From positions 1-63,693 of the forward strand of contig NZ_WHOS01000040.1 in NCBI RefSeq assembly GCF_013340935.1: 63,693 bases of DNA. The letters are read 5' to 3'. The DNA comes from Azospirillum melinis (lineage in GTDB: Bacteria > Pseudomonadota > Alphaproteobacteria > Azospirillales > Azospirillaceae). Each line of letters starts with the position of its first letter. Within the stretch, counting starts at the first letter, position 1. The notes under the pieces were generated by a model, which saw nothing but the letters and a program-made list of their open reading frames with translations, was not told the origin of the DNA and searched no databases. The position numbers were made by a program, and so were the translations under genes. Of this stretch, positions 32,368 to 41,060 are shown one piece after another.

Positions 32368-34722
32368 TCAGCCTGGCAGGATGACCGGATTGCGCCGGCT
32401 GCCGGTCTTCCGCCCATCCTCGGTTCCGGTCCGCTCCAGAACAGCGTCGCTCAGCAGTTGCGCGACTTCCTTGGCGGCGATGGGCTTGTGCAGGATGCGG
32501 TAGCCGCTGGCTTCCGCGTCGGCGATGCGCTGCGGTGCGGTGTCGCCGGTCAGAACCACACTGGTCGGAACCGCGAAGCCCCGGCCGCGCAGGGCGACCT
32601 CCACAGCCTGGATGGCCTGCAGGCCGGTGGCCCCTGCCTCCAGCCGGTAATCGGCGATCACCAGATCGGGCGGGCGGTCCTGGCCGCTCAGCAGGCGCAG
32701 CGCATGGCCGGCGCTGTCGGCCGCGGTCACCCCCCAGCCGAAATCCTCGATCAGCATGGTCAAGCCTTCGCGGACCAGCGGGTCGTCGTCGATGACCAGG
32801 GCGGTGCCGCGTCCCGGTTCCGGCGCCTGTTCGGCCAATGCGGGGGCGGACGGCGCCTCGATGGCCGCCAGAACGGGGGCGGGGATCTCCAGCGTGAAGC
32901 AGGACCCCTTGTTCGGCCGGGAGGTGACATGCACGCGGTATCCCAGCAGCCGCGCCAGCCGGTCGACGATGGCCAGCCCCAGCCCCAGCCCCTTGCCGCG
33001 GTCGCGGGTGGGGTTGGAGACCTGATAGAACTCGTGGAAGATCCGCTCCAGATGTTCGGGCGGGATGCCGATGCCGGTGTCGTAGACCTGGATGCGCAGA
33101 ACCCCGCGGGCATGGCGGCAGCCCAGCAGGATGCGGCCATGGTCGGTGTAGCGCAGCGCGTTCTCCACCAGATTGCGGATGATCCGCTCCAGCAGTGCGG
33201 CGTCGGCGTTCAGCGTCACGCCGGTGGGAACGCTGCGGAAGGCGACCCCCTTCTCAGCGGCGCGCAGGCGGTACTCATCCTCCAGCCGCGCGAAGATGGT
33301 GCCGAGCGACACCGCCTGCACATTGGGGGACACCGTGCCGGCATCCAGCTTGGAGATGTCGAGGATGGCGTCGAGCAGGCGGCACAGCGCGTCCATCGAC
33401 GCCTCGATGCTGCCGACCAGGGATGCGGCGGGATGGTCGCCCAGCCGGATCGCCAGGGCCGAGGTCAGCAGGACCAGCGACTGCACCGGCTGGCGCAGGT
33501 CGTGGCTGGCGGCGGCCAGGAAATGCGTCTTGGCGGCGTTGGCGCGCTCCGCCACCATCAGCGCCATCACCGCTTCCTGGCGCGAGCGTTCCGTCTCGTT
33601 GCGGGCGCTTTCCGCCTCGGCGCGGGCCTGCTCGGCGCGCTCGGCCAGCGTGCGCTGGATGGTGATCTCCTCCGCCGCGCGCATCTCGCGGTCGCGCTGG
33701 ATGCCGGCGATGTGGTCCAGCATGGCGTTGAAGCCGCGCGCCAGGGCGGACACCTCGTCGTTGCCGCGGACTTCGGCGCGCTGGCCGGTGAAGCCGTCGG
33801 TGGCGATGGCCCCGGCCAGCCGCTCCAAGTCGCGCAGGGAGCGGGTCATGTGGTTGCCGACGGCGCGGCTGCCGACATAGATCGCCAGCAGCGCGGCCAG
33901 CCCCACCATCCCATAGGCGGGCAGCATCCAGGACAGCAGCGCCGATGTCGGCGTTTCCGGCGCCTCCAGCCGCAGGGTCAGCCCCAGCGAGGCCAGCCGT
34001 TCCGGCACGGTCAGCGGCACCGTCACCGCCATCATGTCGGGCGGTGGCGGCTTCGGTGCATCGCCGGCGTAGAGAAGTTCCGCCTCCGGGTGCAGCACCA
34101 GGAAGTCGAGCGGCACCTTGTAGAGCAGCGCCCCTTCCGGAGACATGGTGCGTGAATAGATCAGCATCTCCGCCGCCAGCAGGAACTGCGTGTCGCCCTG
34201 CTGGACCACCCGGGCGGCCGGCTTGCCGGCGGCGATGGCGGCGCGCAGCCAGGCCATGTCGGCCGGCGCAATCGCCAGCGGGTCGGCATGGCGGCCGTTG
34301 TCGGCGATCGGATCCCCTTCGAAGTCGGTGAAGACCAGGGCGACCGGAACGCTGGCGATGTGGTTGAAACTGCCCAGGAAGGGGATCAGGTAGTTTTCCT
34401 TGCCGGCGGAATCGACCAGCGCGGTGGCGAGCATGCTGTTGTCCGCCAACTCGCGCACCGTGGTCACCAGCGTGTTCAGCAGTCCTTCGGTCTGGCGGGC
34501 GGCGAGGCTGGCGTTGGCCTCCACATTGGCATGGTGCTGGCGGGCCAGATGGCGGCTGGACACCACATACAGGCTGGCGCCGATCAGGATGGCGATCAGC
34601 ACGCCCAGCATCAGCGACACCAGCGCGAAGCGGCGCGCCAGACGGCCGGAGGTCAGCATCCGTTGCGCGGTGCGCGGGACGGTGCCGTAGGCTGGCGGAT
34701 CGAGGGGGGTGGGATCGGTCAT
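32368..34722 (-). CDS. Hybrid sensor histidine kinase with C-terminal receiver
   Basis: 784 residues from ATG at 34722 (GAGGA six bases upstream). Order: transmembrane helix about 31-54, extracytoplasmic sensor region to about 258, second helix about 262-285, HAMP-like linker with NDEVSALARGFNAMLDHI, coiled coil 350-390, HisKA with SHDLRQPVQSL (His about 407), HATPase with N box NLVENALRY, DTGIGIPPEH and GKGLGLGLAIVDRLA, and a receiver with phospho-acceptor in LVIADYRLEAG (Asp about 691). The ASHDLRQP H-box is typical of a kinase subgroup often lacking a dedicated output regulator. It is co-transcribed with the binding protein upstream, eight bases apart, which probably presents its ligand. 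Confidence 0.9.
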   Translation of the reverse strand: MTDPTPLDPPAYGTVPRTAQRMLTSGRLARRFALVSLMLGVLIAILIGASLYVVSSRHLARQHHANVEANASLAARQTEGLLNTLVTTVRELADNSMLATALVDSAGKENYLIPFLGSFNHIASVPVALVFTDFEGDPIADNGRHADPLAIAPADMAWLRAAIAAGKPAARVVQQGDTQFLLAAEMLIYSRTMSPEGALLYKVPLDFLVLHPEAELLYAGDAPKPPPPDMMAVTVPLTVPERLASLGLTLRLEAPETPTSALLSWMLPAYGMVGLAALLAIYVGSRAVGNHMTRSLRDLERLAGAIATDGFTGQRAEVRGNDEVSALARGFNAMLDHIAGIQRDREMRAAEEITIQRTLAERAEQARAEAESARNETERSRQEAVMALMVAERANAAKTHFLAAASHDLRQPVQSLVLLTSALAIRLGDHPAASLVGSIEASMDALCRLLDAILDISKLDAGTVSPNVQAVSLGTIFARLEDEYRLRAAEKGVAFRSVPTGVTLNADAALLERIIRNLVENALRYTDHGRILLGCRHARGVLRIQVYDTGIGIPPEHLERIFHEFYQVSNPTRDRGKGLGLGLAIVDRLARLLGYRVHVTSRPNKGSCFTLEIPAPVLAAIEAPSAPALAEQAPEPGRGTALVIDDDPLVREGLTMLIEDFGWGVTAADSAGHALRLLSGQDRPPDLVIADYRLEAGATGLQAIQAVEVALRGRGFAVPTSVVLTGDTAPQRIADAEASGYRILHKPIAAKEVAQLLSDAVLERTGTEDGRKTGSRRNPVILPG

Positions 34723-34730
34723 CCGTGTCC

Positions 34731-35945
34731 TCAATCCACCGGGACCAGCACGCCGTCGGTGCGGAACCGTGCCATCAGCAGGTCGTCGGACCCAAGCGCC
34801 TCGTGCCGGCCGGGGGCGAAGGGGCGGTCGAAGTCGCGGATCACGCCGCGATAGGGGCCGACCTGCTCCAGCGCGTCGCGCACCGCGGTGCGGTCGGTGG
34901 TGCCGGCACGGTCGATGGCCAGCGCCAGGATGCGGGTCAGATCATAGGCATGCAGGAAGCCCACCGGCGACACGATGTCCTCCGGCCGGCGGATGCCGAA
35001 CAGCCGCCCGGCGGTCTCCAGCACCGGGGCCAGCCGGTCCGGCGGGATGCGGAGGGGGCTGACCGTCTGGATCACGGTGAAATCGACCTCGCTGAGCGCC
35101 GGTCCGGCCTGTCCGACGAAGTCGCCGCCGGTGACGCCCCAATGGCTGAGGATCGGCAGCCGCTGCTGCGCCGGCAGGGCGGCCACCTCTCGCACCAGCA
35201 CGGCGGCCTCGTCGTCGTTGGCGACCAGCAGGATCGCCTGGGCGCCGGCCTCGGCCAGCGCCTGATACTTGTCGAGCAGCGAGCGGTCGCGCCAGTTGTA
35301 CCAAGCGGTGCCGGCCAGATCCGGGACCTTGTGGCTGGCGAGATGGCGGTTGGCGGCCTCCAGGTTGGAGCGGCCCCAGGCGGTGTTGGTCAGCAGCAAC
35401 CCGACACGGGTCAGGCCGCGGTCGGCGGCGCGCTTCAGCAGGAAGGGCATCGCCAGGCTGTCGCGCAGCGACAGGCGGAAGATGTAGTTGGGCTCCATGC
35501 CGTTGTCGACGATGGCGTCGGCCGACGACCAGGGCGCCAGGAACAGGGTGCGGGTCTGTTCCAGGACCGGCAGCTCCTCGATCACCACCGGGCTGAACCG
35601 GCCGCCGAACACGGCGATCAGATCGGGAATGGTGGCCAGTTCCCGGATGTTCTTGATGCCGCGGGCGGAGATCGACCGGTGTTCGCGCGTGATCAGCTCC
35701 AGCGGCCGGCCGCCCAGCACGCCGCCCTGTCGGTTGATGTCGTCGATGGCAGTCAGGATGCCGCGTTCGATGGCCTCGGCCGAGGTGCTGTTGGCCAGCC
35801 CGAATTCACCGTCCAGCGCCAGGATCACCGGCTCGCGGCCCAACTCTCCCGCCGTCTGGGCGGCCGCAGCCGTCGCCAGCGCCGCGAGCGGCAGCGCGAA
35901 CAGAAGAAACATCGGCCGGCAAAGGCGAAGGACTGCGATGAACAT
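34731..35945 (-). CDS. Solo periplasmic binding protein (PBP1/LivK-like)
   Basis: 404 residues with a signal peptide (MFLLFALPLAALATAAAAQ, cleavage near residue 30). A type I periplasmic-binding fold follows: ILALDGEFGLANSTSAEAI, AIDDINRQGGVLGGRPLEL, then VAVFGG-like IAVFGGRFSPVV. The family usually binds amino acids or amides for ABC importers. No permease or ATPase gene is nearby; instead the next gene on the same transcript is a membrane hybrid kinase. I infer a sensing role, as in other binding-protein/kinase pairs. The ligand is unknown. Confidence 0.82.
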   Translation of the reverse strand: MFIAVLRLCRPMFLLFALPLAALATAAAAQTAGELGREPVILALDGEFGLANSTSAEAIERGILTAIDDINRQGGVLGGRPLELITREHRSISARGIKNIRELATIPDLIAVFGGRFSPVVIEELPVLEQTRTLFLAPWSSADAIVDNGMEPNYIFRLSLRDSLAMPFLLKRAADRGLTRVGLLLTNTAWGRSNLEAANRHLASHKVPDLAGTAWYNWRDRSLLDKYQALAEAGAQAILLVANDDEAAVLVREVAALPAQQRLPILSHWGVTGGDFVGQAGPALSEVDFTVIQTVSPLRIPPDRLAPVLETAGRLFGIRRPEDIVSPVGFLHAYDLTRILALAIDRAGTTDRTAVRDALEQVGPYRGVIRDFDRPFAPGRHEALGSDDLLMARFRTDGVLVPVD

Positions 35946-36150
35946 TGACCGTCGTTCGATGGGATCGGCGGACGGAAGATGGGCTCCCGCACACGCAAGG
36001 CCGCACTATGGGTGGGCGGAAGCGGCGGGGTCAATCTGCCCTTCGGCAGAGCGGAAGGTTTGGAAGACATGAGGCACCGCGGCAGCTTTGCCGCCGGTGG
36101 CTCGCTGCATTATCTGCACCGGTACGCTTGCCGCCGCGGGACGCTTCCGG

Positions 36151-36186
36151 GGAAAGGCGCCGCCCGGCATTGGGCTGCGCCTTTCC
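36151..36186 (-). terminator. Terminator-like hairpin after the OsmC gene
   Basis: GGAAAGGCGCCGCCC and GGGCTGCGCCTTTCC pair over 15 positions with one mismatch around a GGCATT loop. It begins 11 bases beyond the OsmC stop on the minus strand and its 3' arm ends in CCTTTCC. This AAAGGCGC/GCGCCTTT form is common for intrinsic terminators. Confidence 0.6.
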
Positions 36187-36197
36187 TGCGGGACGGG

Positions 36198-36623
36198 TCA
36201 GAGAAGCCTGGCGGTCAGGCTGATCTGGGTGCCGGCCAACGCCTTCGACACCGGACAGTTTGCCTTGGCGCCGTTCGCCTGTTCCTGGAAGGTGGCCTCG
36301 TCGATGCCGGGGATTTCCGCCTCGCACTCCAGCTCGATCCGGCTGATGGCGAAGCCGGCGCCGGCCTTCTCAAGATGCACCTTGGCGGTGGTGTGGACAC
36401 GGGTCGGCGTGTGGCCGGCCTGGGAGAGCCCGGCCGACAGCGCCATGGAGAAGCAGCCGGCATGCGCCGCCGCGATCAGCTCCTCCGGATTGGTGCCCTG
36501 GCCGTTCTCGAAGCGCGATGGGAAGGAGTAGCTGCCTTCGAAGGCGCCGCTGCCCAGCCGCATCTTGCCGCTGCCCGATTTGAGGTCGCCACGCCATTCG
36601 GCGTCCGATTGCCGCATCGCCAT
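36198..36623 (-). CDS. osmC: OsmC-family peroxiredoxin
   Basis: 141 residues, OsmC subfamily. The two redox cysteines are in AAAHAGCFSMALSAGL (about residue 57) and NCPVSKALAGT (about 122). The N-terminal ARW-like motif reads AEWRGDLKSGSGKM and GTNPEELIAAAHA is conserved. It reduces organic hydroperoxides using thiol partners and is usually induced by osmotic or oxidative stress. It stands alone, followed by a terminator-like hairpin. Confidence 0.92.
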   Translation of the reverse strand: MAMRQSDAEWRGDLKSGSGKMRLGSGAFEGSYSFPSRFENGQGTNPEELIAAAHAGCFSMALSAGLSQAGHTPTRVHTTAKVHLEKAGAGFAISRIELECEAEIPGIDEATFQEQANGAKANCPVSKALAGTQISLTARLL

Positions 36624-36791
36624 GCTGGTGTCTCCCTTTGAAGATCGTGGTTGGTCCGGCCGGCGGTGATCGGGGGGACCGCCATTGCGCGACCGGTCGG
36701 GCCTGACCTAGGGCAGGGGAGCGCCAGGGCCAGCCATATACCACCTCCGCGCCGCCCGCCGCCTGCCTGCCCTCATGCCGGGCATCAGGTG

Positions 36792-37043
36792 TCAGGCCTC
36801 CTGGACGGTCTCGATCTCCGACAGGTCCGACAGGCGGCGGGCCAGACGTTCGGTGCAGCGCACCTCCAGAATGCCGAAGCCGGCGTTGGGGGCGATGGCG
36901 TGGAGGTCGCCGGCCATGCCGTTCTCGCTGGCCAGCCGCCGCACCCGTTCCACCATCGCGTCGCGTTCCGGCCGCCCCGGACGCAGGCCCGGCAGCGGGC
37001 GGGTGAAGTGCAGCTTGTATCGCTTGAAGATCGAGGGGGCCAT
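36792..37043 (-). CDS. Small protein of unknown function
   Basis: 83 residues from ATG at 37043; the upstream in-frame start at 37196 would run into the neighbouring small gene. The N terminus MAPSIFKRYKLHFTRPLPG is basic; the rest has mixed helix/strand character with DLHAIAPNAGFGILEVRCTERLARRL, possibly a small alpha/beta fold. I do not recognise the family. The ribosome site is weak (GACAAG), which lowers certainty that this exact start is used. Confidence 0.5.
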   Translation of the reverse strand: MAPSIFKRYKLHFTRPLPGLRPGRPERDAMVERVRRLASENGMAGDLHAIAPNAGFGILEVRCTERLARRLSDLSEIETVQEA

Positions 37044-37176
37044 TCTTGTCACGGAAGCCGGGTCATGGGTGCGAAGTGGGGGCGGCCCCCCGGCATGAAG
37101 CCTGCGGATGCCGTCCCCCGGATCTCGCACAGGCCGGCGGTGCGATGCCAGCCTGAAAAGGCCGTATTCCGGCAGG

Positions 37177-37344
37177 CTACTTCTTCGGCTCGACATTCTC
37201 GGCGCCGGCGCGGGTGCCGCCGAAGCGGTCGGCGCCCTTGGCGTCGGGGGCGTCCGGCTTCTTGTGGTTGCCGGTGTTCTGCTCGCCTTCGGTATGGCGG
37301 ACGGTCTCTTCGGTGTGGGGCTGCTTGTTCTGCTGGCCGGTCAT
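37177..37344 (-). CDS. 55-residue hydrophilic protein
   Basis: A short gene easily missed: ATG at 37344 preceded by AGAAGGAG with eight bases spacing, ending TAG at 37177. The product begins MTGQQNKQPHTEETVRHTEG and ends GTRAGAENVEPKK; it is rich in Q, N, E, K and P with no hydrophobic core, so it is probably disordered. It has no cysteine and one aromatic residue (Phe). The strong ribosome site and normal codon use support translation. Function unknown; composition resembles small stress-related hydrophilic proteins, but that is only a resemblance. Confidence 0.65.
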   Translation of the reverse strand: MTGQQNKQPHTEETVRHTEGEQNTGNHKKPDAPDAKGADRFGGTRAGAENVEPKK

Positions 37345-37414
37345 CGGCGACGCTCCTTCTATATATAAGGTGTCTTCCGTTAACCGGATCGGGCCGCTTT
37401 GGTTTCAGGCGGCC

Positions 37415-37774
37415 TCACCGTTGCTGTGCGATCTGCTGGGCGATGGCTTGGGCCACGGCGATCCAGCGCTCCTCCTCGTCCGCTCCCTCCCCCTCGTCGC
37501 GCAACACGCGCAGGGGCGGCCAGACGCCGAGCCGGCTGGAGCGGCGCAGCGCGAAGAACCGGTCGAGTTCCTCGTCGGTCGGCAGGCGGTCGTTCTTGCG
37601 CTGGTTGCAGCGGCGGTGCGCCAGCACGACGTTGGTCGGATCGTCGATCCCGCCATAGGCCTGGGGGATCAGATGATCGAAGGTGGACTTCGCCCCCACC
37701 GGCCCGTCGCAGAAGAAGCAGCGCCCGCCCTGCTGGACATCCATCAGTCTGGCATCGTCCGGCGTGACGGGCAT
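37415..37774 (-). CDS. HNH endonuclease-domain protein
   Basis: 119 residues. A compact HNH/zinc fold: CFFCDGPVGAKSTFDHLIP (first CxxC and the DH of the motif), GGIDDPTNVVLAHRRCNQRKND (Asn and final His/Cys/Asn). The C-terminal half is helical. There is no methyltransferase or other restriction gene nearby, so a role in general DNA processing is as likely as defence. It is 30 bases downstream of rimO and probably on its transcript. Confidence 0.82.
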   Translation of the reverse strand: MPVTPDDARLMDVQQGGRCFFCDGPVGAKSTFDHLIPQAYGGIDDPTNVVLAHRRCNQRKNDRLPTDEELDRFFALRRSSRLGVWPPLRVLRDEGEGADEEERWIAVAQAIAQQIAQQR

Positions 37775-37804
37775 GGCGCTCTCCAGTCGGTCGACAAGCA
37801 GGGG

Positions 37805-39175
37805 TCAGAGGTCGCGCTCGACGCTGCCCCACAGGTCGTACTCGTCGGCATGCTCGATGGTGACGTCGACCATGTCGCCCGGCTTCAGGCCGGTCTCGCC
37901 GTTCAGGAAGACATTGCCGTCGATCTCCGGCGCGTCGGCATAGGAGCGGCCGATGGCGCCGTCCTCGTCGACTTCGTCGATCAGGACGCCCAGCGTATAG
38001 CCGACCTTCTGCTGGAGCCGCTCGGCGCTGATCGCCTTCTGCGTCTCCATGAAGCGCTCCCAGCGCTCCTGCTTGACCTCTTCCGGGACGGCGCCGGGCA
38101 GGTCGTTGGCGGTCGCACCCTCCACCGGCTCGTACTTGAAGCAGCCGACGCGGTCGAGCTGGGCCTCCTTCAGCCAGTCCAGCATGAACTGGAAGTCCTC
38201 CTCCGTCTCGCCGGGGAAGCCGGTGATGAAGGTGGAGCGCAGCACCAGATGCGGGCACTCGTCGCGCCACTTGCGGATGCGGTCCAGCTGCTTTTCCTGG
38301 GCGGCCGGGCGGCGCATCGCCTTCAGGACGGTGGGCGAGGCATGCTGGAACGGGATGTCGAGATAGGGGAGGATCTTACCCTCCGCCATCAGCGGGATGA
38401 CCTCGTCCACATGCGGATAGGGGTAGACGTAATGCAGGCGGACCCACAGGTCGAAGTTCGCCAGCTCGTTGCACAGGTCGAAGAAGCGGGTGCGGACCTC
38501 GCGGTCGTACCATTTCTCCGTCTTGTACTTCACGTCGACGCCGTAGGCGCTGGTGTCCTGCGAGATGACCAGCAGTTCCTTGACGCCGGCGACCGCCAGC
38601 TTCTCCGCCTCGCGCAGGACCGAATGGATCGGCCGGCTGACCAGATCGCCGCGCAGGCTGGGGATGATGCAGAAGCTGCAGCGGTTGTTGCAGCCTTCGG
38701 AAATCTTCAGATAGGCATAGTGGCGCGGGGTCAGCCGCAGCCCTTCCGGCGGCACCAGATCGGTGAAGGGATTGTGCGTCGGCGGCACCGCCTCGTGCAC
38801 GGCGCTGACCACCTGCTCGTACTGGTGCGGACCGGTGACGGCCAGCACGTCGGGGTGGATTTGCCGGATCATGTCCGATTCCACGCCCATGCAGCCGGTG
38901 ACGATGACCCGCCCGTTTTCCTTGATCGCCTCGCCGATGGCGTCCAGCGACTCCTTCTTGGCGCTGTCGAGGAAGCCGCAGGTGTTGACCAGCACGACGT
39001 CCGCGCCGTCGTAGCTGGGGGAGATCTCGTACCCCTCCGCGCGCAGGCGGGTGAGGATACGCTCTGAATCGACGAGCGCCTTCGGGCAGCCGAGGCTGAC
39101 GATGCCGACCTTCGGGGCGCCCATGGTCTGAGCGGCGGCCGGCGATGCGGACTTCGGAACGGGGGATGTGGTCAT
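37805..39175 (-). CDS. rimO: Ribosomal protein S12 methylthiotransferase
   Basis: 456 residues. N-terminal UPF0004 domain with cysteines in VSLGCPKALVDSERI, VLVNTCGFLDSAKKESLD and GCMGVESD; radical-SAM motif CNNRCSFCIIPSLRG (CxxxCxxC); C-terminal TRAM domain ending at EHADEYDLWGSVERDL. It adds a methylthio group to Asp88-equivalent of ribosomal protein S12 using two iron-sulfur clusters. A Ser/Ala-rich leader of about 20 residues may mean translation starts at the methionine of MGAPKVGIVSLG. Confidence 0.95.
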   Translation of the reverse strand: MTTSPVPKSASPAAAQTMGAPKVGIVSLGCPKALVDSERILTRLRAEGYEISPSYDGADVVLVNTCGFLDSAKKESLDAIGEAIKENGRVIVTGCMGVESDMIRQIHPDVLAVTGPHQYEQVVSAVHEAVPPTHNPFTDLVPPEGLRLTPRHYAYLKISEGCNNRCSFCIIPSLRGDLVSRPIHSVLREAEKLAVAGVKELLVISQDTSAYGVDVKYKTEKWYDREVRTRFFDLCNELANFDLWVRLHYVYPYPHVDEVIPLMAEGKILPYLDIPFQHASPTVLKAMRRPAAQEKQLDRIRKWRDECPHLVLRSTFITGFPGETEEDFQFMLDWLKEAQLDRVGCFKYEPVEGATANDLPGAVPEEVKQERWERFMETQKAISAERLQQKVGYTLGVLIDEVDEDGAIGRSYADAPEIDGNVFLNGETGLKPGDMVDVTIEHADEYDLWGSVERDL

Positions 39176-39505
39176 CGCGCGCGTATACCGCCGAATCGAA
39201 GATTACGCCAGTGAAACATGGCGACAAAGCCTGCAGGCATGGCCGCCATGCCCGTTTTGCCTGGAACTGCCGGGCCTTCGAGGTCTTTCGGCGCCTTGTC
39301 CATCCCTTCGTTCCTCCTTCGCTGGGCCCAAACCAATGCGACAATTTGCAACAAAAGGATGAAGTGTTCGATGTTCCGTTTTGTGTTCAACCACGCTAGT
39401 ATGTATGACGATCTTATGATCGATGTGGCTGCCGCCTTGCAGCGATAGCCGCCAACCTTGTGATGCGCCAATCGTATAGCCACTAAACTTTATAGAGTGG
39501 AAAAA
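39176..39505. other. Intergenic region between rimO and the MarR gene
   Basis: 330 bases without a supported gene, between divergent transcripts. Bases 39345-39500 are AT-rich compared with surroundings and probably hold the MarR promoter. CCACT...AGTGG brackets 39480-39500 just before the ribosome site and could be an autoregulatory half-site pair. Nothing else is recognised. Confidence 0.5.
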
Positions 39506-40063
39506 ATGGACTTCGCAAAAGTGCGCGGTGTTGCTGCGGGCCGGATGTCGGTTCGGAGCAACGGGACGCTGGATCGGACGCCGATCGGAGCCGGAGCCAT
39601 CGGAGCCACCATGGACTTCGCCGAACCGGATCGTGCGGGGGCCGCCTCGCCGCAGGCCATCGCCGACGTGATGCTGCAGATCTCCCACATTGCCGACAGC
39701 CTTGGCTATACCCATGGCCTGAAGCCGTCGCAATGGACGGCGCTCCGCTATTTCGCCGGGGCCAACAACAGCCAGCGCACGGTATCGGCGTTCGCCGATT
39801 TCCACGCCACGACCCGCGGGGCCGCCTCGCAGATGGTCGAGGTGCTGGTGGGCAAGGAACTGCTGGTCCGCGTGCCGGTTCCGGAGGACCGCCGCGTCAC
39901 CCAGCTGCATCCCACGCCGAAGGCGCTGGAGCTGCTGCGTCACGATCCGCTGAACGACTTCGCGGGCATCATCGCCGCGCTGCCGGGCGAAGACCAGTAC
40001 AAGCTGGCCGAAACGCTGACTAGCCTGCTGCGCGGCCTGCTGGAAAAGCGCCAGTCCGTCTGA
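39506..40063 (+). CDS. MarR-family winged-helix regulator
   Basis: 185 residues from ATG at 39506 (a GTG at 39497 is in frame). After about 45 variable residues: helix IADVMLQISHIADSLGYTHGL, then SQWTALRYFAGANNSQRTVSAFADF, DNA-binding helix ATTRGAASQMVEVLVGKELLVRVPVPEDRRV with the wing DRR motif. The pattern is MarR-like. No target operon is adjacent: rimO diverges and the downstream gene is on the opposite strand. Ligand and targets unknown. Confidence 0.82.
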   Translation: MDFAKVRGVAAGRMSVRSNGTLDRTPIGAGAIGATMDFAEPDRAGAASPQAIADVMLQISHIADSLGYTHGLKPSQWTALRYFAGANNSQRTVSAFADFHATTRGAASQMVEVLVGKELLVRVPVPEDRRVTQLHPTPKALELLRHDPLNDFAGIIAALPGEDQYKLAETLTSLLRGLLEKRQSV

Positions 40064-40100
40064 CTGCCGGCGTCTTTTAAGCGTTTGAGGCCGGCCGCCG

Positions 40101-41060
40101 TCAGGGCTTGCTGCAGGCCGCGACCGCCGCCTGCAATCCGCGCTGGTCGCGCTCGCTGAGGCGATTGGCGACGAAAGCCTCCCATAGTCCGTTTCGCGCC
40201 AGTTCGGATTGCACGCAGCCGCAGTTGGCAGTGCAGGTGGCCCTTGCCACACCGGCGCGCTCGCAGCTCGCCACGCAGGACGCCTGGAAACTGCGTATGG
40301 CGAGCGTTTCCGCCGGCATCAGCTGCGCCGCGGCCCAGGCGATCCCGAACAGCAGCGGCTGGTGCAGTAGATAGACGGCAAGGCTGTGCCGCCCGCCGAA
40401 GGCGAGCAGCCGCCCGGCGCGGCCGGTGACCCTTACCCCCTCACCCAGTCCAGGCCACAGCCGGCCAAGCCCGATCCCGGCCAGCACGCCGCCGATCCAG
40501 GGCAGAAGCGGCACGTAATCGTTGGAGTCTGGAGCCACGCTGGTCAGCCCGATCCAGCGCAGCCAGGGGCTGTCGAACAGCGGGAAGCCCTGGGTCGTCC
40601 CGACCAGCACCGCCGCTGCCGCCACCGCCAGCGTCACAACGGCAGGCAGGCGGACGAAGGCGAGACCGATGACGCTTGCCACCGCGATGTGGTGCAGCAC
40701 GCCGAAGAAGATCGGGCTGTCGGGGAAGAGGGCATAGGACGCCGCCGACACCGCCGCGGCCCCGGCCGCCACCCGCCCCAGCCGGCGCAGAAAGCGTCCG
40801 GAATCGATCCCGTCGCGGCTCGCCAGCACCAGACCGATGCCGGCCAGCAGCAGGAAGCTCGACAGGATCACAGTGCGGGCGGCCAGCCACAGCGGATCGC
40901 CCAGCAAATCGAAGCCGGCAAGGCCGAAATAGGTGACGTCCCAACTGCCGTGATAGGCCGCCATCGCCACCAGCGCCAGCCCGCGCGCCACGTCGATTGC
41001 CGGGCGGCGCGAGGGCCGTTTTGCGAGGCTCTGCGCCGGTGTGACGCCGATTGCGCTCAT
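40101..41060 (-). CDS. Heparan-alpha-glucosaminide acetyltransferase-like membrane protein
   Basis: 319 residues from ATG at 41060, eight to nine predicted helices. The N-terminal RPAIDVARGLALVAMAAYHGSWD block is typical of DUF1624 acyltransferase-like proteins, with a conserved histidine in the first helix region. HHIAVASVIGLAFV and FGGRHSLAVYLLHQPLLFG are further family blocks. The C-terminal about 70 residues are a soluble tail with six cysteines (SCVASC, TCTANCGC, AACSKP). Function is unproven; the family may transfer acyl groups across the membrane. The start overlaps the upstream gene by four bases (ATGA). Confidence 0.8.
   Translation of the reverse strand: MSAIGVTPAQSLAKRPSRRPAIDVARGLALVAMAAYHGSWDVTYFGLAGFDLLGDPLWLAARTVILSSFLLLAGIGLVLASRDGIDSGRFLRRLGRVAAGAAAVSAASYALFPDSPIFFGVLHHIAVASVIGLAFVRLPAVVTLAVAAAAVLVGTTQGFPLFDSPWLRWIGLTSVAPDSNDYVPLLPWIGGVLAGIGLGRLWPGLGEGVRVTGRAGRLLAFGGRHSLAVYLLHQPLLFGIAWAAAQLMPAETLAIRSFQASCVASCERAGVARATCTANCGCVQSELARNGLWEAFVANRLSERDQRGLQAAVAACSKP

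Noticed and set aside
37415..37774. HNH protein as part of a restriction or toxin system
   Set aside because: No methyltransferase, immunity or toxin partner gene is adjacent, and it appears to share a transcript with rimO.
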